A DNA stretch of 64,000 nucleotides from Pseudomonas haemolytica (GCF_009659625.1 NZ_VOIW01000001.1:1240001-1304000); one strand, 5' to 3'. Positions 8,750-18,627 are shown, counted from the first letter of the stretch. The notes: a model not told the origin generated them from the sequence alone. Translations and numbers: made by a program.

Positions 8750-10717
8750 ATGATTTCGGGCGTGCAACGACGTTTCGCCAACCTCGGTATGGCAAAAAAA
8801 CTGGGCTTGGGTTTTACCCTGGTGCTTGTGCTGACTGCGCTGGTGGCGGCAATAGGTGTGTGGTCCCTGCAAACCGTCGGCCAGCGGTTTGAAGGCCTCA
8901 AGCAGATGTCTTCGCTCAACAGCGGCTTGCTCGAGGTCCGCTTGATCGAACAGGATTACGCACTGCACGCCGACCCCAAGGCCGTTGACGCCCTGCATGC
9001 CAGTGTCGACGCGTTGGTGGCCCAGGCCACCCGCCTCAAGGCACGGTCTGCCGCCAACGAGCGGGTGATGAGCGATGTCGAGCAGGCCTTGGTTGCTTAT
9101 CGCAAGGCGTTCGATGAGTTCGTCGAATTGACCCAGGCCAAGGACCTGGCGCTGGAAATGGCCAGTTGGTCGGTGTCCAGCGTGGCGAATAACCTGGATG
9201 TGTTGCAAGCCGGCCTGGCGGATGACGGCACCTATGGCCTCAAGGAAAGCCAAGGCAAGGAAGGCGCGGAGTTTATCGAGCAGGCGGGGCAGGTCAGCCA
9301 GGTGTCGCGCTTGATGCTGCAAGCCATGAACGAGGCACGCGTGCGCCTGGACCAGAGCCGCAAGGCAGACGCAGACGGCGCTGAGCAGGGCAAGATCGAG
9401 CAAGCCGACCAGGCGCTGGCTGAAGTCGAGAAGCTCAAGGTTATTGTCAAAGACCCCGGCTACCAGACCGTCCTCAACGAAGTGTCCGGGCATATCGCTT
9501 CGTTCAGTGAAAAGCTCGGCGAGTACACCGGGCTGCTGGCCCAGGAAAAAGTCGTCTACACGCAACTGCATGACCGGGCCGAACAAGTGGTCAGCCAGGT
9601 CAACCAGGCGTACGCCGCCGAAGACCGTTCCATGCAGGCGCAGTTGCACCAAAGTGCGATGCTGATCATCGGTTCATCCGCCCTGGCTTTACTGGTGGGT
9701 TTGATCGCTGCGTGGGTGATCACCCGGTTGATCGTTGCCCCGTTGCGCAGTGTGATCGCCGTAGCCCGGCAAATTGCTGCGGGGGATTTGAGCGGGCGCA
9801 TGGAGGTCAGCCGTCGTGATGAAATCGGCCAATTGATGCAAGCGATGCAGCAGATGGGCAGTGGTTTGAGCCAGATGGTCAGCGGCTTGCAGGCGGGTAT
9901 CGAACAACTGGCCAGCTCCGCGCATTCGCTGTCCAGCGTCACCGAGCAGACCAACCTCGAGGTCAGCAGCCAGAAGGAGGAAACCGAACAGGTCGCCACG
10001 GCGATGAATCAGATGACCGCCACGGTGCACGATGTGGCGCGCAATGCCGAGCAAGCGGCTCAAGCCGCGCAGACGGCAGATGACAAGGTCGACAGCGGCC
10101 AGCAGGTGGTGCGCATGAGTTTGCAACGTATCGAATTGTTGGCAACGTCGAGCAGCAGCGCCAGCGCCAGTATCGAGAGCCTCAGCGCGCAAATCCAGAA
10201 TATCGGCACCGTATTGAACGTGATCAACAGTGTGGCCGAACAGACCAACCTGCTGGCCTTGAACGCCGCCATTGAAGCGGCACGTGCCGGCGAGCAGGGC
10301 CGTGGCTTCGCGGTGGTGGCCGATGAGGTACGGGCACTGGCCAAGCGCACCCGGCAATCGACCGAAGAGATCGAACGGCTGGTCAGTACTTTGCGCAGCG
10401 CGGCGCAGTCGTCGGTGCAGCAGATCCAGCACAGTGGTGATCTGGTGAAGCTGGCGGTCAGTGATGCCCTGGAAACCGAAAGTGCCCTGGGCAGCATTGC
10501 GGCGGCCGTGTCATTGATCCAGCAGATGAACCAACAGATTGCCGCCGCCGCCGAGGAGCAAAGCTCGGTGGCCGAAGAGATCAACCGCAGTGTCACCAGT
10601 ATCCGTGCGAGTGCCGATCATTCGGCGTTGAGCATGCAAGGCAATGCCGCATCGAGCATCCAGTTGGCGCAGTTGGGCGTGGAACTCAAGGGCATGGTGG
10701 GGCATTTTCGCCTTTGA
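8750..10717 (+). CDS. Methyl-accepting chemotaxis protein with large helical sensor domain
   Basis: This transmembrane chemoreceptor of 655 residues has TM1 at about 18-38 ([20 protein letters not shown]), a periplasmic region of roughly 265 mainly helical residues, TM2 near 303-325, a HAMP linker, and a signalling hairpin whose tip is [20 protein letters not shown]. The sensor size fits the helical bimodular (HBM) type seen in organic-acid receptors, but I assign no ligand. I prefer the ATG at 8750, preceded by AGAGGA, to the in-frame ATG at 8723. The C-terminus lacks a CheR-binding pentapeptide. Confidence 0.93.
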   Translation: MISGVQRRFANLGMAKKLGLGFTLVLVLTALVAAIGVWSLQTVGQRFEGLKQMSSLNSGLLEVRLIEQDYALHADPKAVDALHASVDALVAQATRLKARSAANERVMSDVEQALVAYRKAFDEFVELTQAKDLALEMASWSVSSVANNLDVLQAGLADDGTYGLKESQGKEGAEFIEQAGQVSQVSRLMLQAMNEARVRLDQSRKADADGAEQGKIEQADQALAEVEKLKVIVKDPGYQTVLNEVSGHIASFSEKLGEYTGLLAQEKVVYTQLHDRAEQVVSQVNQAYAAEDRSMQAQLHQSAMLIIGSSALALLVGLIAAWVITRLIVAPLRSVIAVARQIAAGDLSGRMEVSRRDEIGQLMQAMQQMGSGLSQMVSGLQAGIEQLASSAHSLSSVTEQTNLEVSSQKEETEQVATAMNQMTATVHDVARNAEQAAQAAQTADDKVDSGQQVVRMSLQRIELLATSSSSASASIESLSAQIQNIGTVLNVINSVAEQTNLLALNAAIEAARAGEQGRGFAVVADEVRALAKRTRQSTEEIERLVSTLRSAAQSSVQQIQHSGDLVKLAVSDALETESALGSIAAAVSLIQQMNQQIAAAAEEQSSVAEEINRSVTSIRASADHSALSMQGNAASSIQLAQLGVELKGMVGHFRL

Positions 10718-10725
10718 TCGCAGCC

Positions 10726-10757
10726 CCTTGATCGCAGCCTAGGTGCTGCGATCAAAA
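10726..10757. terminator. Hairpin between convergent genes
   Basis: TTGATCGCAG at 10728-10737 pairs with CTGCGATCAA at 10746-10755 around an 8-nt loop, with A-rich flanks to the right. It sits just after the chemoreceptor stop and before the end of the converging hydrolase gene. An extra direct copy of TTTGATCGCAG lies at 10713-10723. It is likely a bidirectional terminator. Confidence 0.6.
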
Positions 10758-10768
10758 GGGCAGGGCGA

Positions 10769-11581
10769 TCAAGCGTGGTTGGCGAGGAATGTGAGCAGCG
10801 CCTCATTGACGAAGTCCGGGTTCTCCCGGCTGGAGATATGCCCGGCGTCAGGAATCAGGATCAGGCTGCAACCAATCAGCTCGGCCATTTCCTCGGACTC
10901 GGCGGGTGGCCGGGGTTTGTCCTGCTCGCCGCACATCACCAGGGTGGTGTCAGAATCCAGGTCTGGCAGTTGCGTCAGGATGTCTTCGCGGCTGAAGATC
11001 AAGCGGCCCAGAGGCACGATGCTTTCTAGCAGTTGCTTCTTGGAATAGCTTTGCAGGGACTTGCGGAAATCCTGGTACAGCGCCGACTCGTGATCTATGC
11101 CCGGGCGGAAGAAGATTGGTGCGATCACATCCAGCAACGGTTCAGGAATGGCGCCAGCGTCTTCAATCATCTTGAACAGCGAGAAATAGTATTGGCGCGT
11201 CTCTTCGGGTTCGGCACCAAGGTAGGTGTCCATCAGCACCACGCTGTTGATGCGCTCGGGGGCCGCCAATGCCAGACGTGCGCCCCACATGCCGCCGACC
11301 GACAGGCCCACCAGGTTGACCTGCTTGATGTCCAGTTGATCCAGCAGCGCCAGGGCCTGGCGGGCCAGGTCATCCAGCGAATGGGTGGGCGCGGGCAGCG
11401 GGCCCGACTCGCCATGGCCCCACAGCTCGGGGACGATCACCCGGTATTGCTGGGACAGCGCTTCAATCTGCGGCGTCCACATGTCGCTGGTCCACAGGTA
11501 ACTCGAACCCAGCAGGACGACCGGGCCAGTACCCTGGTCGATATAGTGCAGCGGTTGTCCATCAATCACGGCAACAGGCAT
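10769..11581 (-). CDS. Alpha/beta-fold hydrolase
   Basis: This 270-residue cytoplasmic hydrolase carries the nucleophile elbow GLSVGG (Ser94), an oxyanion segment (VVLLGSSYLW), a candidate catalytic Asp in CGEQDKPRP and a catalytic His in PDAGHISSREN. It resembles the 3-oxoadipate enol-lactonase/haloperoxidase branch, for which WDMWTPQ-like segments and GESG are common, but no aromatic catabolic genes surround it, so only a general esterase or lactonase role is supported. The start at 11581 follows AGAGG. It is transcribed alone. Confidence 0.85.
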   Translation of the reverse strand: MPVAVIDGQPLHYIDQGTGPVVLLGSSYLWTSDMWTPQIEALSQQYRVIVPELWGHGESGPLPAPTHSLDDLARQALALLDQLDIKQVNLVGLSVGGMWGARLALAAPERINSVVLMDTYLGAEPEETRQYYFSLFKMIEDAGAIPEPLLDVIAPIFFRPGIDHESALYQDFRKSLQSYSKKQLLESIVPLGRLIFSREDILTQLPDLDSDTTLVMCGEQDKPRPPAESEEMAELIGCSLILIPDAGHISSRENPDFVNEALLTFLANHA

Positions 11582-11670
11582 AGCAGGCCTCTAACTTCAC
11601 GGAGTGAGGGGCACTTTTTTACGCTAGTCGGGGGCGGGGGAATAGATGCAAAGTGATGGCGCGAGCTAAC

Positions 11671-11751
11671 TGTGGCGAGGGAGCTTGCTCCCGCTGGGCT
11701 GCGTAGCAGACCCAATATCATCGGAGCACGGGAATACGTTCTCTCGCCACA
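11671..11751. repeat. Degenerate REP-like palindrome (GTGGCGAGGGAGCTTGC type)
   Basis: TGTGGCGAGGGAGCTTGCTC opens at 11671 and a decayed reverse complement (CTCTCGCCACA) closes at 11751. This is a third REP subtype in the window, next to the GGGGGCTTGC and GCGGGCTTGC types. Confidence 0.6.
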
Positions 11752-11761
11752 GGCACAGCTA

Positions 11762-12532
11762 TCAGTCGTAGATAGCTTTCTTTTTCCACTCGGCATCAGC
11801 ATCGACGACCTTCAGGCCTTCGGTCAATTCGTTGACTTCTTCGTCGGCGGGCTTGCTGTTGGTCAGCACCGTGGAGTTGGCGCGGGCCAGTTGTGACTCC
11901 AGCAGTTGCAACTGCGCGCTGTAGAGCACCGGCTCCGGTTGTTTGCGCAAGTACTGCACACCGCGCTCGAACGCCAGGCGCGCCTGGCCGGGTTGGTTCT
12001 GCTGCAGGGCATGCTGACCGAGGTTGTTGAAGAACTCGATGTGCAACAGAACCAGGATATGTCGGATCTCCTTGATCCAATGCTTGGCCTCATTGGTGGG
12101 CAGGAAGCCGTCCTGGGCTGCGCGGGTGACTTGGCCGTGCAGGGCTTCGAGCAGGAAACGCACGTCCTTGGCCTTGGCTTCAGTCTGGATCGGTGCGGGT
12201 GGATTGGCCACAGGGATCGATTCGCCCTGGGCGATCAGTGCATTGAGCTCAGTGATACGTGCCTTGAGAGGCGAGCCCGACTTGTGGAGGTTCAACAGGC
12301 GCTGGTTGACGTTCAGTTCCAGGCGAGTCAGCAACAACTTGAGCGCTGGGGTCATCAGTTGGCCGGGAAAGGTCTCGGTGATTTCACCGCAGCGACGCAG
12401 CCGATCGTTCAGCTCGATTTCGGTGCGTTTCTTTTCCAGCTTGTTGTTTTCCACCACGTGGTTCATGTAGCCAATGGCGATCAGTATTACGATCCCGGCT
12501 ACTACCAGCAGGGTGATCATGAGTGGCGTCAC
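11762..12532 (-). CDS. Membrane-anchored helical protein of unknown function
   Basis: One N-terminal transmembrane helix (MITLLVVAGIVILIAIGYM) is followed by about 230 residues that are charged and mainly helical, including KLEKKRTEIELNDRLRRCGE and a segment rich in Gln and Arg (QHALQQNQPGQARLAFERG). The best start is a GTG at 12532, preceded at good spacing by AAAGAGG; ATG at 12520 is an alternative and the open frame extends to 12757 without support. I do not recognise a catalytic motif. Similar pseudomonad proteins are sometimes labelled as DNA-repair related, which nothing here supports. Confidence 0.7.
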   Translation of the reverse strand: MTPLMITLLVVAGIVILIAIGYMNHVVENNKLEKKRTEIELNDRLRRCGEITETFPGQLMTPALKLLLTRLELNVNQRLLNLHKSGSPLKARITELNALIAQGESIPVANPPAPIQTEAKAKDVRFLLEALHGQVTRAAQDGFLPTNEAKHWIKEIRHILVLLHIEFFNNLGQHALQQNQPGQARLAFERGVQYLRKQPEPVLYSAQLQLLESQLARANSTVLTNSKPADEEVNELTEGLKVVDADAEWKKKAIYD

Positions 12533-12891
12533 CGGTGTGACCTCTTTATTAGGGTTTGCTGTGGAGTGTAGTGACTGGGTCATCCGGCGGATAGGAGTGA
12601 TCGACCAGTTGCCCAGGTAGTTTCTTCTATATAGGTAGGCGTGCCCTGCATGGATGCACATTGCCATCATTTGCCCGGGTGAACTATAACGCCTTGGCGG
12701 GCGCCAGAATATAGGCGCCAAGGCTAGGACGGTGACAATGCCTGCGAAGGCCGGCAAACCATGGCGAAGTCATTGATTTAAATAAATTTATCCTTGGGGG
12801 TTGACGACCTTTCAATCCATCCATAGAATGCGCGCCACTTACAGCGTAAAGCACACAGCGAAACGCGGTAGGGAGTGAATGTTGTACGTGT
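12533..12891. other. Intergenic leader before the tRNA-Glu/Gly cluster
   Basis: This 359-bp stretch has no convincing gene. Its right end holds the promoter of the tRNA cluster. The left part probably holds the promoter of the membrane-anchored protein gene transcribed leftward. Confidence 0.5.
12801..12829 (+). promoter_or_regulatory. Sigma-70 promoter of the tRNA-Glu/Gly cluster
   Basis: TTGACG at 12801-12806 and TAGAAT at 12824-12829 are separated by 17 bp and followed by GCGCGCC. That GC-rich discriminator is typical of growth-rate and stringently controlled stable-RNA promoters. The same TAGAATGCGCGCC block precedes the tRNA-Val/Asp cluster at 47865. Confidence 0.8.
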
Positions 12892-12967
12892 GTCCCCTTC
12901 GTCTAGTGGCCTAGGACACCGCCCTTTCACGGCGGTAACAGGGGTTCGAGTCCCCTAGGGGACGCCA
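12892..12967 (+). tRNA. tRNA-Glu (TTC), copy 1
   Basis: A 76-nt cloverleaf with acceptor pairing GTCCCCT/AGGGGAC, anticodon loop CTTTCAC (anticodon TTC at 12926-12928), T-loop GGTTCGAGTCC and encoded CCA. It is identical to the copy at 13152. Confidence 0.97.
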
Positions 12968-12970
12968 TAT

Positions 12971-13046
<76 letters not shown>

Positions 13047-13151
13047 ATTTACAAGCAGTGTGGCCTTCGGGCGGCATTGAGTGAAACCAGGGCATAATCT
13101 TAGGATTTAATCTCTGGACACTGAAATACACACCATGTGTTTCAGTTGTGT

Positions 13152-13227
13152 GTCCCCTTCGTCTAGTGGCCTAGGACACCGCCCTTTCACGGCGGTAACA
13201 GGGGTTCGAGTCCCCTAGGGGACGCCA
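13152..13227 (+). tRNA. tRNA-Glu (TTC), copy 2
   Basis: An exact repeat of the tRNA-Glu at 12892. The 105-bp spacer before it carries no strong promoter, so it is probably read from the 12801 promoter. Confidence 0.97.
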
Positions 13228-13230
13228 TTT

Positions 13231-13306
<76 letters not shown>

Positions 13307-13314
13307 TATTTAAC

Positions 13315-13346
13315 AAAAACGCCGATCAGTGATGATCGGCGTTTTT
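13315..13346 (+). terminator. Rho-independent terminator of the tRNA-Glu/Gly cluster
   Basis: GCCGATCA at 13321-13328 pairs with TGATCGGC at 13333-13340 around the loop GTGA, flanked by AAAAAC and GTTTTT. The symmetry also serves the converging LuxR-type gene. Confidence 0.92.
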
Positions 13347-13384
13347 GTGTGTGCTGGATTTACCTCGGCTGCTTACCGGCCAAT

Positions 13385-14176
13385 TCAAATTGTCGAATGA
13401 GCCTCCTGCCTTGGCACAAAAAACCGGGCAAACAGTTCGGACTGTGATTTGATATTCAGCTTGCTGTAGATGTTGCGGCGGTGGACTTTGATGGTTTCCG
13501 CAGACAGCGACAGCTTGCCGGCGATCTCCTTGTTGGAAAAGCCGCTGAGCAGTAACTTGAGCACATCCTTCTCGCGGGCCGTTACTTGTGCTTCCAACTG
13601 GGTAAGCGCTTGCGCCCAGGGGGCCGGCTCGGCGATGTTCTTTTCCTGGTCAATTTCAAAGCACATGCGTTGATGCATCATCGCCGTCACCCACGGCTTG
13701 ATCATGTCCAGCATCGTTACCTGCGCCTGTGTGAACCGCATATTACTGCCAAACGACATGCACAGCGTTCTGTCGGCATCGAGCCGTACGTTGTATTGCG
13801 CCTCGTCTACCGAGATAAATTGCGCGAAATACTGGTGGTAGTACTCGGTTTCAAGAAAGTGTTCCGGCGCAATATCGAGCAGATGAAAGAAGCCGCTCTG
13901 CGGGTTTTCTCGATCAGCGATATAAAACGGGTCCAGCAGATAAAGACCTTTCACATACCGATGAATAAAGGCGTCGACTTCTTCGCTGTCCGCCACCTCG
14001 GGCAGGCTGATCACGCGCACGGCGTCATCGCTGAAAACCAATACCACCCAATTGTCTATTGGCACATATTCATTTAATACGCGAATCAATGAGCTCCAGA
14101 ATTCTGGCCGATTGAGCTGCATGATCAGCTTTCCAACTGATCGATGCCAAGCCAGACTATGAAGGTCAAGCGACAT
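13385..14176 (-). CDS. LuxR-family transcriptional regulator
   Basis: This 263-residue regulator ends in a GerE/LuxR helix-turn-helix at about residues 195-255 (LTAREKDVLKLLLSGFSNKE then SAETIKVHRRNIYSKLNIKS). The N-terminal 190 residues form a sensory domain I cannot assign; they lack the clear acyl-homoserine-lactone pocket signature (WxYxxxD). It is divergent from the PotF-like binding protein, with about 140 bp between the starts, which makes that gene the likeliest target. A polyamine or amine signal would then be plausible, but this is inference. Confidence 0.85.
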   Translation of the reverse strand: MSLDLHSLAWHRSVGKLIMQLNRPEFWSSLIRVLNEYVPIDNWVVLVFSDDAVRVISLPEVADSEEVDAFIHRYVKGLYLLDPFYIADRENPQSGFFHLLDIAPEHFLETEYYHQYFAQFISVDEAQYNVRLDADRTLCMSFGSNMRFTQAQVTMLDMIKPWVTAMMHQRMCFEIDQEKNIAEPAPWAQALTQLEAQVTAREKDVLKLLLSGFSNKEIAGKLSLSAETIKVHRRNIYSKLNIKSQSELFARFFVPRQEAHSTI

Positions 14177-14313
14177 GTTCTACCCCTTTAGGGTTAGGGA
14201 TTGGCAGGCCAGAGCTAAGTATTTGTAGGTATTTACTATTCGACCACGCCCGGTATATTCACCCCGAGCTTACGATAGCCATGATGGCGCGTCGTGTGGA
14301 CAGGGATAGTCAT

Positions 14314-15417
14314 ATGAGTAGATCACACTTGCGAGCTATTTTTTTAGCCTCGCTGCTTGGCGCCGCTATCAGTACGCCAGCCGCCGCCGCTCAAGCCTCG
14401 GTGTATCTGTATAACTGGTTCTGGTTTCTTGAACCGCAGACCCCGAAGGAATTCCAGCAGGAAACCGGCATCAAGTTGCACATGGATGCCTTCGACAGTG
14501 CTGAAATCATGCAGAGCAAGGTCATGGCCGGGCGCACCGGATATGACTTGGTGGTGGCCACCTCCAATGTACTGCCCGGCCTGATCAAGGCTGGGGTGTT
14601 GCAGCCGCTGGATCGCTCGCAATTGAGCAACTTGTCGCATATCGATCCCGATATTCTCGCCCTGCTGGCGGTCAATGATCCCGGTAATCGCTACGCCGTG
14701 CCCTATGTATGGGGCACCACTGGCATTGGCTACGATGTGGACAAGGTCAAGGCGGCACTGGGTGAGAATGCCCCGGTGGACAGCTGGGACCTGATCTTCA
14801 AGGAAGAGAACATCAGCAAGCTCAAGGCGTGCGGTGTGGCAATGCTCGACTCGCCCAGTGAGATCCTTTCGATTGCCTTGCACTACCTCGGGTTACCCAG
14901 CAACAGCACAAACCCTGAGGATTACCTGAAGGCCCAGGCCCTGTTGTTGAAAATCCGTCCTTACGTGCTCTATTTCGACTCGTCAAGAATTGATACCGAC
15001 CTGGCAGACGGCAATATCTGTGCAGTCGTAGGGTGGGCCAATGGTGCCCTGGCGGCGCAGGCGATCAATGAAAAGTCCAACAGCGGGCGCAAGATTGCCT
15101 ACAGCCTGCCTCGGGAAGGTGCATTGGTCTGGTCTGAAAACTGGGTGCTGCTCAAAGATGCCCGTCACCCCAAGGCCGCCCTGGAATTCATTAATTACAT
15201 GCTGCGGCCACAGGTGATTGCCAAGACGTCGAACTACATGCTCTACCCCAATGCTAATAAAGATGCCACTGAGTTTGTCGAGCAGAAGTTGCGGGATAAC
15301 CCGTGGATTCACCCCGATAAAAAGACCATGGCCACATTGGTTCCACTCGAACCCTTGCCACTGAAGGCAGAGCGTATCCGCACCCGTGTCTGGACCAAGG
15401 TCAAGAGTGGTACGTGA
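14314..15417 (+). CDS. PotF-like periplasmic polyamine/amine-binding protein
   Basis: This 367-residue secreted solute-binding protein has a signal peptide (basic start, hydrophobic core, cleavage near TPAAAAQA) and the PotD/PotF fold. The hallmark segments are YNWFWFLEPQTPKEFQQETG, GYDLVVATSNVLPG, VWGTTGIGYDVDKV and GWANGALAA. I start it at 14314, where AGGGA sits 8 bp upstream; ATG 14281 lacks a ribosome site. No ABC permease or ATPase gene is adjacent, so it either feeds a transporter encoded elsewhere or acts as a sensor. A LuxR-type regulator is divergent and a 94-aa ORF follows. Confidence 0.9.
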   Translation: MSRSHLRAIFLASLLGAAISTPAAAAQASVYLYNWFWFLEPQTPKEFQQETGIKLHMDAFDSAEIMQSKVMAGRTGYDLVVATSNVLPGLIKAGVLQPLDRSQLSNLSHIDPDILALLAVNDPGNRYAVPYVWGTTGIGYDVDKVKAALGENAPVDSWDLIFKEENISKLKACGVAMLDSPSEILSIALHYLGLPSNSTNPEDYLKAQALLLKIRPYVLYFDSSRIDTDLADGNICAVVGWANGALAAQAINEKSNSGRKIAYSLPREGALVWSENWVLLKDARHPKAALEFINYMLRPQVIAKTSNYMLYPNANKDATEFVEQKLRDNPWIHPDKKTMATLVPLEPLPLKAERIRTRVWTKVKSGT

Positions 15418-15472
15418 TGGGAGAACTATTGACCGGCTGACCAAGGGGCCGGGGGCCAGGGAGGGAGACAGC

Positions 15473-15757
15473 ATGCGCCAAGGCGGTGATCAGTGCTATT
15501 TGGAGTCAGACGACTACAAAGCGTACAAAGAGATTGAAGAGCAGATCGGCCTCTGTACGCCAGAGCAAGCCTGGGCGATGTATTACGTCTCGACGGGCAT
15601 GGTGCGTGAAAACATTACCCTGGCAGTGATGGAGCATATCGGCCGGGGCAACCGCGCATTGTTGCTTGAGTTCCCCGACCTGGTACGGGGCGAGGGGCGA
15701 GATGAGCCCGGAGCGCTCGCGTCCAACTGGCCCCTGTTGCGAAGGCATCGTGGCTAG
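15473..15757 (+). CDS. Small hypothetical protein (94 aa)
   Basis: Starts at ATG 15473 after GAGGGAG, 55 bp downstream of the binding-protein stop and probably in its operon. The product is soluble and acidic in the middle (DYKAYKEIEEQIGLC, LECPD-like LLEFPDLVRGEG) with a basic end (LLRRHRG). It contains two cysteines and no known motif. The strong ribosome site and operon position support it as a gene; function unknown. Confidence 0.6.
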   Translation: MRQGGDQCYLESDDYKAYKEIEEQIGLCTPEQAWAMYYVSTGMVRENITLAVMEHIGRGNRALLLEFPDLVRGEGRDEPGALASNWPLLRRHRG

Positions 15758-15918
15758 CCTCAGGTGTAGGTTTTCTATGAAAAGTGCAACTTGGTCGTAG
15801 GGCATTATTGTAAAACGTGTAGGGATAGTCTGTACTTTTTGTGGGGTAGGTGCCTTTCACTGTCGTGACCTCTACTCTGGTCGCCCATTCTCCTAGCTCA
15901 CTTCAGAGAACTGCCCAG

Positions 15919-17130
15919 ATGCTTCAACTCGATTTTTATTCAACGTTGGTTGCCGCCTCGTTGGTGTTATTGCTGGGGCGCTGGCTGGTGGCTCGCATTG
16001 GCTTTTTGCGTACTTACAATATTCCGGAACCGGTCGCCGGTGGTCTGTTGGTGGCCTTGCTGCTCCTGGCATTGCGCTTGTTTGCCAATATCGAAGTGCG
16101 CTTCGACCCCTCTTTGCAGATGCCGCTCATGTTGGCGTTTTTCGCCACTATCGGCCTGAACGCAGACTTTGCCAGCCTGAAGAAAGGCGGGCGCATATTG
16201 GCCGTGTTCTTGCTGGTGGTGACTGCGCTGCTGGTGGTGCAAAACGCCATGGGTATCGCACTGGCCACGGCGCTGGGGCTCGACCCGTTGATGGGCTTGC
16301 TGGCCGGCTCGGTGACGTTGTCCGGTGGGCACGGCACGGGTGCGGCCTGGGGAGCGGTGTTCAGTGAACAATATGGCGTGGCGTCTGCGTCAGAATTGGC
16401 GATCGCCTCGGCGACGTTTGGCCTGGTGCTCGGTGGCTTGATTGGCGGCCCCGTCGCGCGTCTGCTGATCAAGCGGGTCGGGGTGCCAGGTGTCGGGCAA
16501 ACGCAGCCGCGCCTGCCCAAGGGGTTCGAGCAACCCAACCAGGAGCGCCTGATCACGGCGTTTTCGTTTATCGAAACCCTCGCGCTGGTGGCGATCAGCC
16601 TGAAGGCCGGCACCTTGTTGAATGGTGCCATTCAAGGCACCGCCTTCGAATTGCCGACCTTCGTCTGCGTATTGTTCGTGGGAGTGGTACTGCGCAACGG
16701 CCTGTCGATGCTCGGCTGGCATCAGGTGTTCGAGCGCGAAGTGTCGGTGCTGGGCAATGTCAGTTTGTCGTTGTTCCTGGCGATTGCGTTGATGTCACTC
16801 AAGCTCTGGGACCTGGCAGCACTGGCCTTGCCAATTGTCATCCTGTTGGCCGCGCAGGCGCTGTTGATGGCGTTGTTCGCGATATTCGTGACGTTCAGGG
16901 TGATGGGCCGTAACTACGATGCGGTGGTGCTGGCGGCTGGTCACTGCGGCTTCGGGCTGGGCGCCACGCCCACGGCAATTGCCAATATGCAGGCAGTAAC
17001 CCAGCGCTTCGGGCCGTCGCAGATAGCGTTCCTGGTGGTACCGATGGTCGGGGCGTTCTTCATCGATATCGCCAATGCGGTGGTGATCAAGTTGTACTTG
17101 GCGCTGCCGTTCCTGGGGGCCGCGGGGTAA
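15919..17130 (+). CDS. gltS: Sodium/glutamate symporter
   Basis: This 403-residue inner-membrane carrier of the ESS family takes up glutamate with sodium. It has about ten hydrophobic segments and the two re-entrant signature regions: GSVTLSGGHGTGAAWG near residue 145 and GHCGFGLGATPTAIANMQ near residue 350. The length matches E. coli GltS (401) when translation starts at ATG 15919; an upstream in-frame ATG at 15850 would add 23 unsupported residues. It converges on the MocR gene with only 6 bp between stops. Confidence 0.95.
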   Translation: MLQLDFYSTLVAASLVLLLGRWLVARIGFLRTYNIPEPVAGGLLVALLLLALRLFANIEVRFDPSLQMPLMLAFFATIGLNADFASLKKGGRILAVFLLVVTALLVVQNAMGIALATALGLDPLMGLLAGSVTLSGGHGTGAAWGAVFSEQYGVASASELAIASATFGLVLGGLIGGPVARLLIKRVGVPGVGQTQPRLPKGFEQPNQERLITAFSFIETLALVAISLKAGTLLNGAIQGTAFELPTFVCVLFVGVVLRNGLSMLGWHQVFEREVSVLGNVSLSLFLAIALMSLKLWDLAALALPIVILLAAQALLMALFAIFVTFRVMGRNYDAVVLAAGHCGFGLGATPTAIANMQAVTQRFGPSQIAFLVVPMVGAFFIDIANAVVIKLYLALPFLGAAG

Positions 17131-17136
17131 GTCGCT

Positions 17137-18627
17137 TCACCGCGTGCCCATGGCTTTCATCGCCTGGGCCAAGCGCTGTGTGGCTTGCTGGATTTCATCC
17201 CGGTCCAGGGAGGCAAAGCCCAGGCGCAGCGCATTTTCCGGCTGGTCGTTGGGTGAAAACTGACGACCGCTGCGCACCACCAGCCCATGGTCCAGGGCGG
17301 TGTCCACCAAGCGATCCACGTCCATTTCCTCCTCGAATCGCACCCAGAGCGCCAAGCCACCTTCCGGCTCCCGCACCTGTATGCGAGCGCCGAACGCCGT
17401 GTCCAGGCAATCACGCAGCACGGTTCGGCGCGCCAGGTATTCTTTCGAGACGCGGCGCAGGTGCTTTTTCAACTCACCGTCATTGATCAAGTCCGCCAGC
17501 ATGGCCTGTGCTACCGCATCGGCATCGCCCAGCATCAGCGCGGCATTGCGCTGCAGGGCTTCAATCACGTGGGTGGGCGCCACGATGTAACTGCAACGAA
17601 ACGTTGAGCCCAGCACCTTGGATAACGAGCCGATGTAGATCACATGGCGCTGGGCGCGGTCACTGGCCAGCGGCAGGTAAGGGCGGCCGCTGAAGTGATA
17701 TTCGTGATCGTAGTCTTCCTCGATCACGCAAAAGTCATGTTGAGCGGCCAGCGCCAGCAAGTGTTGTCGGCGTGCGGCGTGCAAGCTCACGGTGGTGGGG
17801 AACTGATGGTGCGGCGTGAGGTAGATCATGCGCACGTTATGCTCGCGGCATAAACGGTCGATCTGGTCGGTGCGGCAACCTTCATCATCGATGTCGACCG
17901 TGACCAATTGCGCGCCGAGTTTTCGGAAAATTTCCCACGCCGGCGGGTAACTCAAACGCTCCACCAACACCACATCGCCGGGCTTGAGCAGCAGGCTGGC
18001 GCTCAGGTACAGCGACATCTGGGTGCCTTGGGTCAGGCAGATATTCTCGGCATTCACTGTTAGCCCGCGGTTATTGCGCAGCATCTCGGCCAGGGCGCAG
18101 CGCAAATGATAGCCGGTGCCCTCACTGCCGTAGCGCACCGTGTTGGAGGCAAAGCTGTTGCGCAGTGCATGGCGATAGTAGCGGTGCAAAACGGCCTGGG
18201 GCAGCAAGCGGTGGTCGCTGGTGCCGTTGTCGAAAAACAGCGCGCCGTGCCGACGCTGCAGGGCGACTACCTGGGCGTTGTGGGTGAAATACGGCACCAC
18301 TGGCTGCTCCAGCAACTGCGGTGCGAAAGACTGTTGCGCACTACTGGGCGTGGGCTTGGGCGCCAGTTGTGCATTGACGAAGGTGCCCCGGCGCGGCTCG
18401 CTGATCAGCCAGCCTTTGGTCATGGCTTCTTCGTAGGCCAGGATCACGGTCTTGCGGTTGACGTCGAGCAGCTGCGCCATTTCCCGCGTACCCGGCAGCA
18501 ACGTCCCAGGCGCCAGGCGGCCTTCCAGGATCGCGTTGACCAGCCCCTCGGCAATCTGGCGGTAGGACGCCTGGCGGGAGTCTTCATCGAGCTTGAGCAA
18601 GGGGCGCCATTTGCGCATCTGGACCAT
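17137..18627 (-). CDS. MocR/PdxR-type regulator (GntR helix-turn-helix plus aminotransferase domain)
   Basis: A 496-residue regulator. The N-terminal winged helix (SYRQIAEGLVNAILEGRLAPG, ending PRRGTFVNAQL) and the C-terminal fold-type I PLP domain are both complete; the PLP Lys lies in YIGSLSKVLGSTFRCSY and the preceding Asp in EEDYDHEYHFSG. The equivalent of NPTG is altered to PHHQFPTT, as in GabR/PdxR relatives. It is divergent from the fused reductase-M24 gene with 77 bp between the starts, so that gene is its likely target, and its effector may be an amino compound processed by the fusion protein. Confidence 0.92.
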   Translation of the reverse strand: MVQMRKWRPLLKLDEDSRQASYRQIAEGLVNAILEGRLAPGTLLPGTREMAQLLDVNRKTVILAYEEAMTKGWLISEPRRGTFVNAQLAPKPTPSSAQQSFAPQLLEQPVVPYFTHNAQVVALQRRHGALFFDNGTSDHRLLPQAVLHRYYRHALRNSFASNTVRYGSEGTGYHLRCALAEMLRNNRGLTVNAENICLTQGTQMSLYLSASLLLKPGDVVLVERLSYPPAWEIFRKLGAQLVTVDIDDEGCRTDQIDRLCREHNVRMIYLTPHHQFPTTVSLHAARRQHLLALAAQHDFCVIEEDYDHEYHFSGRPYLPLASDRAQRHVIYIGSLSKVLGSTFRCSYIVAPTHVIEALQRNAALMLGDADAVAQAMLADLINDGELKKHLRRVSKEYLARRTVLRDCLDTAFGARIQVREPEGGLALWVRFEEEMDVDRLVDTALDHGLVVRSGRQFSPNDQPENALRLGFASLDRDEIQQATQRLAQAMKAMGTR

